DNA of 16,379 nt, taken from the NCBI GenBank assembly GCA_964624585.1, contig CAZUXE010000039.1:1-16379 (forward strand), given 5' to 3'. Shown one piece after another: positions 1-7,247 of the stretch; the stretch's first letter is position 1; each line of letters begins with the position of its first letter. This stretch comes from CAZUXE01 sp964624585 (lineage in GTDB: Bacteria > Hydrothermota > Tepidihabitantia > B3-TA06). The notes beneath the pieces are model-generated. The model saw only the letters and a program-made list of their open reading frames with translations, searched no databases and was not told the DNA's origin. A program made the translations under genes and the position numbers.

Positions 1-1
1 T

Positions 2-853
2 TTTGGGGAGAAACCTGCGGGGGATATAAGAGAAGTTTCTAGTTTGCTCATCCCAGATCATGATATTCTATTTGCTGGATTTCCGTGTCAGCCTTTTAGT
101 ATTATAGGTAATCAAAAGGGCTTTGATGACACAAGGGGTACTTTGTTTTTCTCAATAGCACAAATACTTAAAGATAAGTTACCAAGAGCTTTTGTGTTAG
201 AAAATGTTAAACAACTAGCGAGTCATGATAAAGGATATACTTTGCATAGGATTCTGGAAGTACTTCGAGAGCTAGATTATGCAGTAGATTATCGGATTCT
301 TAACGCTTTGGATTTTGGACTCCCTCAAAAGCGGGAACGTATTTTCATTGTGGGTATGCGTGGTACATTCCGTTTTAAGTGGCCGAAAGGCGGAGTGTCC
401 AGAACATCCTTAAGTGAAATACTAGAAAAGAAAGTGGATGAGAAATACTATGCATCTGATTATATTAGAAAGAGAAGGATAGAGAAACATAAAAGTGAAT
501 ATAGTCCTGGAATTTGGCATGAGAACAAGAGTGGAAATGTAAGTTCGTATCCTTATTCGTGCGCTTTGAGGGCTGGAGCTTCTTATAATTATCTTTTGGT
601 TGATGGTAGACGCAGACTTACTCCGCGGGAAATGTTACGATTACAAGGTTTCCCTGATAGTTTTAAGATAGTCTGTAATGATTCTCAAACCCGAAAGCAA
701 GTTGGAAACGCGGTTCCTGTTACAGTAGTAAAAGCGATTCTGATGAAGCTTAAATATGCCCTTTCGGATGCACATGAAGTTAAAAAACATTTTATATCAG
801 CAGGCAGATCTTGTTACAATATTCAACCCCGGATAACTTATGAACAAACCTAA
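2..853 (+). CDS. DNA (cytosine-5-)-methyltransferase, 5'-truncated by window edge
   Basis: Transfers a methyl group from S-adenosylmethionine to C5 of cytosine in a specific DNA site, protecting it from the partner endonuclease. The reading frame is open to the left edge, so the gene starts outside the window. The TTG at 44 is an internal leucine codon, not the start. Visible C5-MTase motifs are GFPCQPFS (motif IV, catalytic Cys codon at 86-88), ENV (motif VI), QKRERIF (motif VIII), TPREMLRLQGFP (motif IX) and QVGNAVPV (motif X). The cofactor-binding motif I must lie upstream. The target-recognition region between motifs VIII and IX is short, about 80 residues, and the sequence specificity cannot be read from it. 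The stop overlaps the start of the next gene by 14 bases, so the two are probably co-translated. With the downstream endonuclease and Vsr genes it forms a type II restriction-modification cassette. The family call is secure. Confidence 0.96.
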   Translation, partial: FGEKPAGDIREVSSLLIPDHDILFAGFPCQPFSIIGNQKGFDDTRGTLFFSIAQILKDKLPRAFVLENVKQLASHDKGYTLHRILEVLRELDYAVDYRILNALDFGLPQKRERIFIVGMRGTFRFKWPKGGVSRTSLSEILEKKVDEKYYASDYIRKRRIEKHKSEYSPGIWHENKSGNVSSYPYSCALRAGASYNYLLVDGRRRLTPREMLRLQGFPDSFKIVCNDSQTRKQVGNAVPVTVVKAILMKLKYALSDAHEVKKHFISAGRSCYNIQPRITYEQT

Positions 854-1592
854 GTTACGTACTGTTTCCAAGGTTAAGCCCCCATATTCTTTAGGGAAGT
901 TTCCCAAGGATTTTATATTCAATGTAGGTAGAGAAATTGTCTATATTTTGGCTACGAGAGTAAAACCGACAATTGAAGGGAGAGTTTGGGAAAGAATTTT
1001 CGCCGGAGCTATCAAAGCGAAATGGAAACCTTCTAATGTAGGTTTGGATGATGTTGTGTTAGGCACTTTTGCTTGGGGAGCGAAAACTGTCAAGAATAGT
1101 AAGCCTCACAAAGTTGAAAAGGTACGTTTAATTTCCGGCCGCAATTCGCTTAAGTACTCTTTTGGCGAAGCTACACTTAATGCCGATCCACAAATTCTTG
1201 GAAAGCAAGTGCTAGAGATTTGGAACGCTAGAGTAGAAGCTGTTAGGAATAAGTTTTCCTCTTTGAGAACGGTAGTCTTGATAAAACCACAGAATTTTTC
1301 TGACGTTGAGGTATTGAATTTTACCGTTTTTGAGACTGAGACTTTTTTGTACCCACCTGACCGTTACACGTGGCAATGGAACAAAAATGAGAATTTGGAA
1401 GGTAGGGAGAATAAAACAGCCCTGCATCGGTTTACCTGGCAGCCTCATGGTTCTCAGTTTACTGTAATAGAAGAGATCCCTTCGTCAAAAATCTGTTTCA
1501 AAGTCAAACGACCTCAGCCTATTGATCACGACATTACATTGAAAGCTCTTGGGTTTGATCATTCATGGATAGAAATCGTAAAAGATTTATAA
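840..1592 (+). CDS. Probable type II restriction endonuclease (family not assigned)
   Basis: 250-residue soluble protein with no signal peptide or membrane segment. I do not recognise the family with certainty. The function is inferred from position: it overlaps the C5-methyltransferase by 14 bases and ends 3 bases before a Vsr gene, the usual place for the cognate endonuclease. A stretch around residues 45-85 fits a restriction-enzyme core. It has an acidic helix (E47 and E51, in GRVWERIFAGAI), then LDDVVLG with D70/D71, then a strand ending AWGAKTVK with K82. The normal acidic residue two before the lysine is replaced by glycine, so any PD-(D/E)xK site is atypical. The size and setting resemble small enzymes such as NlaIV/NgoBV, but I cannot confirm homology. 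ATG start; its ribosome-binding site lies inside the methyltransferase gene. It would cut the sequence that the neighbouring enzyme methylates. Confidence 0.7.
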   Translation: MNKPKLRTVSKVKPPYSLGKFPKDFIFNVGREIVYILATRVKPTIEGRVWERIFAGAIKAKWKPSNVGLDDVVLGTFAWGAKTVKNSKPHKVEKVRLISGRNSLKYSFGEATLNADPQILGKQVLEIWNARVEAVRNKFSSLRTVVLIKPQNFSDVEVLNFTVFETETFLYPPDRYTWQWNKNENLEGRENKTALHRFTWQPHGSQFTVIEEIPSSKICFKVKRPQPIDHDITLKALGFDHSWIEIVKDL

Positions 1593-1595
1593 TCT

Positions 1596-2030
1596 GTGTC
1601 TGACGTTTTTGATAAGAAAACTCGAAGCTATATTATGTCCCAAGTTAAGTCATCCGGCTCAAAAGCTGAGGTGGCGGTTTTTAATTGGCTTGAAAATAAG
1701 GGATATGTGTTTTTAAAGAATTATAAGGAATTGTGTGGTAAACCGGATGTTGTCCTACCTAAGTATAAAACAATAATATTTGTTCATGGTTGCTTTTGGC
1801 ATCATCATAAAAACTGTTCCGCAGCAGAGCTTCCTCAGTCGAATGTGAATTACTGGGAAACGAAAATCATTCGCAATGTTAGAAGAGATCGCCGAAATAC
1901 AGTGCGTCTCAGGCAAATGGGGTGGCATGTATATACGATATGGGAGTGTCAAATTCTGAAGAATGTGAATCGTGTAATGAAACGTATTGAAAAGCGTTTC
2001 CTATATGTCAAAACTAATCCGAAAATTTGA
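1596..2030 (+). CDS. vsr: Very short patch repair (Vsr) T:G mismatch endonuclease
   Basis: Nicks DNA 5' of the T in T:G mismatches created when 5-methylcytosine deaminates, starting very-short-patch repair. At 144 residues it is close to family length. Family features are all present: the N-terminal RSYIMSQVKS, GKPDVVLPKYKT with catalytic Asp51, the HGCFWHHH core at 64-71 with its metal and active-site residues, the NVRRDRR segment and the WEC cysteine at 118. The start is a GTG. In this frame the previous gene's stop lies two codons upstream and the next ATG (1635) falls inside RSYIMS, so GTG 1596 is the only start that keeps the conserved N terminus. Only 3 bases separate it from the endonuclease stop and no strong Shine-Dalgarno is seen, so translation is probably coupled. 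Its presence supports 5-methylcytosine as the product of the upstream methyltransferase. Confidence 0.96.
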   Translation: MSDVFDKKTRSYIMSQVKSSGSKAEVAVFNWLENKGYVFLKNYKELCGKPDVVLPKYKTIIFVHGCFWHHHKNCSAAELPQSNVNYWETKIIRNVRRDRRNTVRLRQMGWHVYTIWECQILKNVNRVMKRIEKRFLYVKTNPKI

Positions 2031-2078
2031 TCAACTTTTGACTAACTTTTGATAATCTTTTGACTAGCTTATTTCTGA
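2024..2078. repeat. 11-bp direct tandem repeat, core CTTTTGA
   Basis: CTTTTGA occurs at 2035, 2046 and 2057, exactly 11 bases apart, within units CTTTTGACTAA, CTTTTGATAAT and CTTTTGACTAG. A degenerate unit precedes (2024, AATTTGATCAA, which includes the vsr stop codon) and another follows (2068, CTTATTTCTGA). It sits at the 3' end of the restriction cassette, between convergent genes. The spacing is near one DNA helical turn. No hairpin that would make it an intrinsic terminator is visible. Confidence 0.75.
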
Positions 2079-2123
2079 CGAATTGGATTGAGAATTGACG
2101 CGTTTTTAGGCTAAATTCTAAGG

Positions 2124-3536
2124 CTATGGTAGTACTGCACCTAGGTCAAAACGCTGCAGACCGGCGTTGGAGGCTATCCATAAATAGTTGCCGTCAAGGT
2201 AGACGTCGGTAACATCGTTTGATAGCAAACCTTCGTTAGTTGTTAGGCGTAACTGGAAGTAAGTCTCGGGATTATATATACTTACGCCGCCTTTGCCGCC
2301 TACTACAATAAGGCTGTCGCGGCCTGTTATGGCTTTCTGAGGAAGCGGGATGAAGGCGGGGGCAGGGTAGTATTCCCATTTTTTACCTGTCTGTTTTACC
2401 GTTAGGCTGCCTGTCCAAAAGTAACGAGCGCGGTTGCCGCGAACTATGCCCAAGACATCGTTTCTAAAAATTTTTGAGCGCGCGTCTCTTAGCGCCGCCA
2501 GCAAAGTATCTTTCAAGAGAGTTAGGTATACGCCGTTGTCTGTAGCTATGAACAGGGAATCACGGTTGAAGTCGGCGTCGTAAATTCTGTTGGCGGCGCT
2601 GATTTGTGAAATTATTTTTGCCTTGATGTTGAAGACGTCGGTTCGGTTCTTTTGAAAAAGAAATAAGTTACCTTCAATAAGTTTAGCTTTGTTGTATGAA
2701 ATACGGCGTAACTTACCTGATATGCCTATGCTCCATGCGGGTTTAGGGGCAAGGGTAGTTCCCCAAGCGTAATAGGGATGATGGTATAGGCTGCCGCTTG
2801 AGAGAATTATTTGATCAACCCCATTCTTCCCAAAGATGTAGAGTGAAGAGTCGTATGTAAACATAGAATGTATTTCGTTAGCCCTTGGACTTTGATAACG
2901 AAAATCCTCAACCCATGACAAGGCATTGAACACAAGGTATCCATAGCCCTTTACAGTTACGTAGGCCTTGCCGTCGTTTACGTAAACATCTGAGTATGGG
3001 ATAGTTGTCAGTTCTTCGCTGAGCATTTGCCATGGCGCAAGGAATGGATAGGCCTTTTGCAAATTTACTCTTTTTTTGTCAACCCATACTGTTTGTGAAT
3101 CAGCTTCGGCGTTAGCTTCAGTTTCCCTAAGTTTGTCAACTGCTGTGATGGTTGAGGCGTGGTCTATGAAAACGTAATTTTTGTTGATTCCTAGACGTTT
3201 AGCTCTCTTTATCGGAACAGATAAGTTGACTTCTTTAGTGATTTGAACTTCAGGGTTATAAGTAAAAAGTCGGCCTGAGTTAGTGAGAATCCAGAATTGA
3301 CTGTATGAGTTATCGTATAAAACAAGGTATATTAGTGAATTTAGTCCTATGGATGGCGTGAATACACGTTTGGGCATATTGGTGTTTTCATCAAGTTGAA
3401 CTATTGCATTTGATGTAGCTGCGTAGACTGTATTGTATGAAGTGGATGTAAAATTACATATATCGTCAAGTCGCGGATAGTACTGCCAGTCAGCAGGGTT
3501 GTATAGATAGCCGATTAATAAGAGCAGAAGAGACAT
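2124..3536 (-). CDS. Secreted beta-propeller-like protein with regulator-propeller motifs
   Basis: 470 residues with no recognised enzyme motif. The N terminus is a short hydrophobic run (MSLLLLLIGYLY), probably a signal peptide without a strong basic region, followed by DWQYYPRLDDI. The body contains blade-type repeats in which a hydrophobic strand, an [IV]x[ST]NxG-type turn and an aromatic strand alternate. Examples are VYAATSNAIVQLD (about 38-49), FWILTNSGRLFTYN (81-94), LFIATDNGVYL and, most clearly, GLLSNDVTDVYLDGN then YLWIASNAGLQRFD near the C terminus (451-464), which fits the two-component-regulator propeller repeat. This suggests a periplasmic or surface propeller with a binding or scaffolding role; the ligand is unknown. 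Its ATG overlaps the nnr stop by one base (UAAUG), with AGGA just upstream, so it is translationally coupled to nnr. It converges on the restriction cassette at its 3' end. Confidence 0.8.
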   Translation of the reverse strand: MSLLLLLIGYLYNPADWQYYPRLDDICNFTSTSYNTVYAATSNAIVQLDENTNMPKRVFTPSIGLNSLIYLVLYDNSYSQFWILTNSGRLFTYNPEVQITKEVNLSVPIKRAKRLGINKNYVFIDHASTITAVDKLRETEANAEADSQTVWVDKKRVNLQKAYPFLAPWQMLSEELTTIPYSDVYVNDGKAYVTVKGYGYLVFNALSWVEDFRYQSPRANEIHSMFTYDSSLYIFGKNGVDQIILSSGSLYHHPYYAWGTTLAPKPAWSIGISGKLRRISYNKAKLIEGNLFLFQKNRTDVFNIKAKIISQISAANRIYDADFNRDSLFIATDNGVYLTLLKDTLLAALRDARSKIFRNDVLGIVRGNRARYFWTGSLTVKQTGKKWEYYPAPAFIPLPQKAITGRDSLIVVGGKGGVSIYNPETYFQLRLTTNEGLLSNDVTDVYLDGNYLWIASNAGLQRFDLGAVLP

Positions 3537-5116
3537 TAATCCTGTTCTCCATCGTCATATTCGTCCTCAAAAACAGAAAGCATTGCATCGCTGATATAGT
3601 TAAGCAAATCACCGGCAATAAGTGAGTGTTCTCCGATATCTTCTGTCGCTATGTCTGCAGCTAATCCGTGAAGGAAAACCCCAAGGCGAGCTGCTTGTGA
3701 CAGGCTTAGTCCCTGAGCAAGCAGTCCTGCTATAATGCCTGTTAATACGTCTCCTGAACCGGCTGTAGCCAAACCTGAATTTCCACTTGAGTTTACCCAT
3801 ATTCCGTTAGTGGAGGCAATAACACTTGGAGCGCCTTTCAGTACAATAACGTGGTTCCATTTTTTGCTATATTCTTCTGCAATATCCAGACGTTTTCTAT
3901 CTACCAGTTTTGAATCTATATTAGTTAACCTTGCCATTTCGCCAGGGTGGGGAGTAAGAATCAATGGAGGTTTGGCGGTTTTGAGTAGATCGGGATGAAT
4001 GGCGACGGCGTTGAGTGCGTCAGCGTCCAGTACTATTGGTTTTTTCCATTCCTGAAGTAGATGGCGTACCATGCTGATTGTTCCGGGATGGGTTGCAATT
4101 CCCGGGCCAAGGGCTAGGGCTTTGACTTTGGGCTCCATTTCCAAAATCTTTTCTGCGGCGCTTTCTGCAAAGTAGCCGTTTCCTGTATCTGGTAGAGGAA
4201 GCTTTACAGGCTCAAGTAAGGTTGTGTCGAATACGTCGTGCATTGATTGCGGATAAGCTGAATAAATGAGGCCAGCGCCTGTTCGAACCGCAGCAATTGC
4301 AGTTAGCCTGGCGGCTCCGCTCATCCCACGTGAACCGGCTACTACCAAAAGCTTACCGAAGGTTGCTTTGTTTCCCCAAGGCTTTCGTTCCGGTATCAAG
4401 AGTCTTGCATCGTCTGTAGTCATCAGCCTGATATTTCCCTGGGTATCAAAGACTTGATTTGGTGATGAAATGTCAACTACCCACACGTTACCGCAAAATT
4501 CACGTTCAGGATAGAAAACGTGACAAGGCTTTAAGTAAGCCATTGTTGCGGTTAAATCGGCCTTTACCGCAAGAGTGGGTTCGCCTTCTGCTCCATTGGC
4601 ATTAATTCCCGATGGAAGGTCTATACTAACTATAAATGAACCGTAATCTTTCGCTATATTTACTAATTCTATTGCTTTTGCCGCAGTTCCGCGAGGTTTA
4701 CCTGAAAAACCGGTACCAAGGATTGCATCAACTACTATATCATAGTCATCAATGTTGTTGAACCACAAGGCTAGGTCTTCAGGACAGTTTATTTCATCAA
4801 TATCAATATTCATGCTTCGAACTATTTTGGCATTTGTAAGACTATCGCCTTTTAATTCATCAACTTTTCCTAGAAGAAGCACTTGCAGGCGTGCGCCGGA
4901 GTTTGCAAGATGGCGGGCTACAACAAATCCGTCACCGCCGTTGTTACCTTTGCCGCATACACATAAGATATCAAGTCCTGTAATGTTAAAATATTCTTCA
5001 ATTGTTTCAGCTGCCCCGCGGCCTGCGTTTTCCATAAGTATTAGGGAAGGAATACCGTAGTTTTCAATTGTCTGTGCGTCTATAGACTGCATTTCTTCAC
5101 GACGAACGATACGCAT
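3536..5116 (-). CDS. nnr: Bifunctional NAD(P)H-hydrate epimerase / ADP-dependent NAD(P)H-hydrate dehydratase
   Basis: Cytosolic metabolite-repair enzyme. The N-terminal YjeF_N domain epimerises R- and S-NAD(P)HX, and the C-terminal ribokinase-fold domain dehydrates S-NAD(P)HX back to NAD(P)H using ADP. From the chosen start the protein has 526 residues. YjeF_N shows GKGNNGGDGFVVAR (about 55-68), DAILGTGFSGKPRG and SIDLPSG (164-170). The dehydratase domain shows GKLLVVAGS (from 254), LGPGI (346-350), VLDADALNA, LTPHPGEM (387-394) and AGSGDVLTG (452-460). ATG 5116 is preferred because AAAGGAGT lies 5-6 bases before it; the ATG at 5131 overlaps that Shine-Dalgarno. Two good sigma-70 promoters lie upstream. 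The one-base stop/start overlap couples it to the propeller gene, an unexpected partner for a cytosolic repair enzyme. It is the usual fused bacterial form, with all key motifs intact. Confidence 0.96.
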   Translation of the reverse strand: MRIVRREEMQSIDAQTIENYGIPSLILMENAGRGAAETIEEYFNITGLDILCVCGKGNNGGDGFVVARHLANSGARLQVLLLGKVDELKGDSLTNAKIVRSMNIDIDEINCPEDLALWFNNIDDYDIVVDAILGTGFSGKPRGTAAKAIELVNIAKDYGSFIVSIDLPSGINANGAEGEPTLAVKADLTATMAYLKPCHVFYPEREFCGNVWVVDISSPNQVFDTQGNIRLMTTDDARLLIPERKPWGNKATFGKLLVVAGSRGMSGAARLTAIAAVRTGAGLIYSAYPQSMHDVFDTTLLEPVKLPLPDTGNGYFAESAAEKILEMEPKVKALALGPGIATHPGTISMVRHLLQEWKKPIVLDADALNAVAIHPDLLKTAKPPLILTPHPGEMARLTNIDSKLVDRKRLDIAEEYSKKWNHVIVLKGAPSVIASTNGIWVNSSGNSGLATAGSGDVLTGIIAGLLAQGLSLSQAARLGVFLHGLAADIATEDIGEHSLIAGDLLNYISDAMLSVFEDEYDDGEQD

Positions 5117-5183
5117 GAATACTCCTTTCATGCCATGTTAGGCCAGTAGTGTCCTTTACTGATAACTACATTAAGTAAAGAAC

Positions 5184-5212
5184 ATAATATCCATATCTTG
5201 CTATCAGGTCAA
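5184..5212 (-). promoter_or_regulatory. Proximal sigma-70 promoter of nnr (TTGACC-17-TATTAT)
   Basis: Read on the - strand, TTGACC (5207-5212) and TATTAT (5184-5189) are separated by 17 bases. Transcription would start near 5176, giving a leader of about 60 bases. A 7-bp inverted repeat (CTTTACT 5154-5160 / AGTAAAG 5174-5180) lies at the predicted start and could be an operator; that part is inference. Confidence 0.6.
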
Positions 5213-5239
5213 CTGTTTTCTTCAAGTTACATAAATATA

Positions 5240-5268
5240 ATTATACATTCCCTTGGCTGTTAGGTCAA
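5240..5268 (-). promoter_or_regulatory. Distal sigma-70 promoter of nnr (TTGACC-17-TATAAT)
   Basis: Read on the - strand, TTGACC (5263-5268) and a perfect TATAAT (5240-5245) are 17 bases apart. It lies exactly 56 bp upstream of the proximal promoter. Both -35 regions continue with similar bases (TTGACCTAACAGC here, TTGACCTGATAGC in the proximal one), as if a 13-bp element had been duplicated or is bound by the same factor. Confidence 0.65.
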
Positions 5269-5623
5269 AGCTATTTTTTGTCTTAATCTAAGGCACTCTG
5301 TATTGCTGATTTTGGGTAAAACAATTCCGATACCCTTCAAATCACTGACTTTCTACGAGAAAGCGTTATTAACATTCAACAGATTGCGTATCTTAAAGCT
5401 AAATCAGTTAATGGCGTCAAGGCAGGTGTTGTTTGGGGTCAGACTTCTACTTACTATCAATGGGGGCAACTGTGTCGGATATTGCGTTCTTAAGCGTCAA
5501 GTCTCCAGATTCCTATCCGCTATCTATTTTGGCGGCAAGAGTATTGTTTTTTTCGCTCACCTGGCGAAAATCCCTTCTTACATTGCTTTCGTGTCGGAGG
5601 TAAGAGTATTTTTTGCTCAACGG
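5269..5623. other. 355-bp gap without a convincing gene; possible gene remnant and imperfect repeats
   Basis: No open frame here has a credible start and domain. On the + strand a stop-free run at 5320-5490 reads like protein (it includes INIQQIAYLKAKSVNG and GVVWGQTSTYYQWGQ) but has no start codon and ends in TAA. An overlapping frame then stays open until it runs into the next gene's 3' end. This could be a frameshifted remnant or chance. Two imperfect direct repeats, about 5531-5560 and 5595-5621, share GGxGGyAAGAGTATT, a T-run and GCTCA. A 7-bp hairpin (TTTTCGC 5550-5556 / GCGAAAA 5564-5570) lies in the first; it has no following T-run, so it is not a terminator on either strand. Confidence 0.35.
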
Positions 5624-6688
5624 CTATCCGTAAAAATATTGGTACTTGATAGAGCGTATTAAGTCGCCTGAACGGTCTTTACTGGTTTCTTCAATAATAT
5701 GACCTTTGTCGTCGTAGCGGAGTTCAACAAAACCATAAGGCTTATTTCGTTCATCTTTCCATATTATCCGTGAAGGTTCTTTGGCGTCTTTATCGAATTT
5801 ATATTCCCAGACCTTGGTTTTATTGCCGCGCGAGTCGCGCCACTGTTTTTTTACAAGTCTGTTTTTTCTATCATATGTGAATTCAACCGTATTAAGAGTT
5901 TCATTTTTAGAATTACGGGTTATTTCTTTAGTTATTTTGCCGTTTTTATCCAACTCTCTGTCGAAGACCTGTAGAGTTACGCCAGACCTATCTATATGAA
6001 TTTCCTGTACCAGAGTGCCGTTTTTATCGTATATCATTTGATGAGTCCTTAGGGGTGAGCCGGAACTATCTAAAAACAGTATCCTAGAGAGTTTGTTGTT
6101 TTCATATTCATAGCGGCAGATTTCGTTTACTTTATCGTTAAGCAAGGTACGTCTTTCAACTATTTTACCCGCAGGTACAGGGCCGGAGGGGAAGCTTGGT
6201 GGTGCAGAGGGTTTTTTTGTAGCTTGGAGTTGAGTCTTATTTCCTGAAGGTTGAGGCGATTTCTTTTGTTCCTGAATTTGAATACTTTTCTTTGCGGCAA
6301 CCGTAGGTGAAACAGTTGGTGTAGCATCTTTCTTGATTTTACGTGCAGGTAATTCCTTTCCTTGCATTTTTAAGGATAGTCTTAGGCGTGCCTCAAGGTG
6401 GGTTTCTAAGTGATCTATCAAACGAACGGCTTTTTCCAAGTCATTTGCTTCAATAACTGCACGAGTTATTTCGTTAAGCATTTCTACTTGAAATTCATGA
6501 GCCGCAGCTTTTATTACATCAAAACTAATATCTTGTTGAGCTTTATGTAGATGTTCATCTACTTTCTGTTTGATTTGGTTACTTTTTTCAATTAGTTTTG
6601 CAATTTGTTCTGCAACGTTATCCAGTTCCTTGGCTAGTTCATGGTATGCTGCAAAATCTTTCTCCGGATCGTACTTATTTGTTGCCAT
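5624..6688 (-). CDS. Coiled-coil protein with six C-terminal ~26-residue YD-like repeats, unknown function
   Basis: 354 residues with three parts. Residues 1-110 are charged and helical, probably coiled coil (for example ELDNVAEQIAKLIEKSNQIK). Residues 111-175 are a low-complexity linker rich in K, P, S, T and Q. Residues 190-354 carry about six tandem repeats starting at Y195, Y220, L246, Y272, F298 and Y325. The repeat pattern is roughly aromatic-D-x-x-G/N-x-[IL]-x-x-E/K-x-x-x-[DR]-x-x-G, the style of YD/RHS-type or MORN-like beta repeats, although no RHS core is present. There is no signal peptide or membrane segment, so it is probably cytoplasmic. The ATG follows GGAGAGG by about 6 bases, and a strong promoter (TTGACA-16-TATAGT) lies just upstream. 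It appears to be a single-gene unit. I do not recognise a named family; a scaffold or adaptor role is only a guess. Confidence 0.85.
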   Translation of the reverse strand: MATNKYDPEKDFAAYHELAKELDNVAEQIAKLIEKSNQIKQKVDEHLHKAQQDISFDVIKAAAHEFQVEMLNEITRAVIEANDLEKAVRLIDHLETHLEARLRLSLKMQGKELPARKIKKDATPTVSPTVAAKKSIQIQEQKKSPQPSGNKTQLQATKKPSAPPSFPSGPVPAGKIVERRTLLNDKVNEICRYEYENNKLSRILFLDSSGSPLRTHQMIYDKNGTLVQEIHIDRSGVTLQVFDRELDKNGKITKEITRNSKNETLNTVEFTYDRKNRLVKKQWRDSRGNKTKVWEYKFDKDAKEPSRIIWKDERNKPYGFVELRYDDKGHIIEETSKDRSGDLIRSIKYQYFYG

Positions 6689-6718
6689 CTCATGCCTCTC
6701 CGCTTATTATCATAACGA

Positions 6719-6746
6719 ACTATACCACTGCTATTGTAGTTGTCAA
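6719..6746 (-). promoter_or_regulatory. Sigma-70 promoter of the 26-residue-repeat gene (TTGACA-16-TATAGT)
   Basis: On the - strand a consensus TTGACA (6741-6746) is followed after 16 bases by TATAGT (6719-6724). The predicted start near 6712 gives a leader of about 24 bases containing the GGAGAGG Shine-Dalgarno before ATG 6688. Confidence 0.7.
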
Positions 6747-6805
6747 GTCTGTTGACCTTATTTTATCACTCCCACATCGAATATTATGCGTAACGGCACA
6801 AACTT

Positions 6806-7021
6806 TCAAAGACCGGATTCTTTTTTACAGTCCAACTGATTGAGTACTTCCAAAAGTCGTTCAGGGTCTTTAACATTGTGGCGTTTTATATTTTCACCTA
6901 CCGTTCCCCATGCCGGTTCGCCGCACACGAAACAGGGCATTCCGAATTTTATAAATACATCTACTGTTTCAGGGCAATTGGCGATAACCTCTTCCAAGAT
7001 ACTGTCTTCTGTAATTTTCAT
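6806..7021 (-). CDS. DUF1858 redox-disulfide mini-protein
   Basis: 71-residue cytosolic protein made of a single DUF1858 domain, the short module also known from proteins linked to hybrid-cluster (prismane) proteins. It matches the family pattern: I-T-x-D-x-x-I-x-E-V at the N terminus, CPETVDVFIKFGMPCFVC in the middle and a C-terminal helix with ERLLEVLNQL. The two cysteines C30 and C33 form a CxxC pair, thought to be redox-active or metal-binding. The role is not well defined; it is usually assumed to take part in thiol redox chemistry under anaerobic conditions. ATG 7021 has a good Shine-Dalgarno (AGAGGTG, about 5 bases upstream). Gaps on both sides mean it is probably transcribed alone; a modest promoter is visible at 7064-7091. 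No hybrid-cluster gene is present nearby. Confidence 0.85.
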   Translation of the reverse strand: MKITEDSILEEVIANCPETVDVFIKFGMPCFVCGEPAWGTVGENIKRHNVKDPERLLEVLNQLDCKKESGL

Positions 7022-7063
7022 AATTCACCTCTATCAAATATATAAGGTTTTATCAGTAAATTG

Positions 7064-7091
7064 ATTTTATGGCATAATTCTTATTAATCAA
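7064..7091 (-). promoter_or_regulatory. Possible promoter of the DUF1858 gene (TTGATT-16-TAAAAT)
   Basis: On the - strand TTGATT (7086-7091) and TAAAAT (7064-7069) are 16 bases apart. The region is AT-rich, so chance matches are likely. The rest of the 226-base gap 7022-7247 shows no gene and no clear terminator for the lipoprotein gene. Confidence 0.3.
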
Positions 7092-7247
7092 TAGCTCCCG
7101 TGTTAATTTATCCGTATCAATAAATCACCATCTCAAGGTAAATCAATTTCTCTGTCCTGAATAAAAAGTAGCCTGCATGTGAAGCATGGAAGTTCTTTTC
7201 GGTTTTTCTGTTTCTTGAAGCAATTGAACAATCTACGCATCCATTAT

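Noticed and set aside
44..46. TTG as the true methyltransferase start
   Set aside because: The frame continues upstream to the window edge with family-like sequence (FGEKPAGDIREV), and starting at 44 would remove the cofactor-binding motifs.
2024..2078. CRISPR array
   Set aside because: Units are 11 bp and directly abutting, with no spacers and no cas genes nearby.
5117..5131. Upstream ATG for nnr at 5131
   Set aside because: It overlaps the AAAGGAGT that serves ATG 5116 and has no Shine-Dalgarno of its own.
5303..5662. 119-codon + strand open frame, possible gene
   Set aside because: It runs into the 3' end of the 26-residue-repeat gene on the other strand, has no Shine-Dalgarno and its translation shows no domain or coherent composition. 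At most it is part of a remnant.
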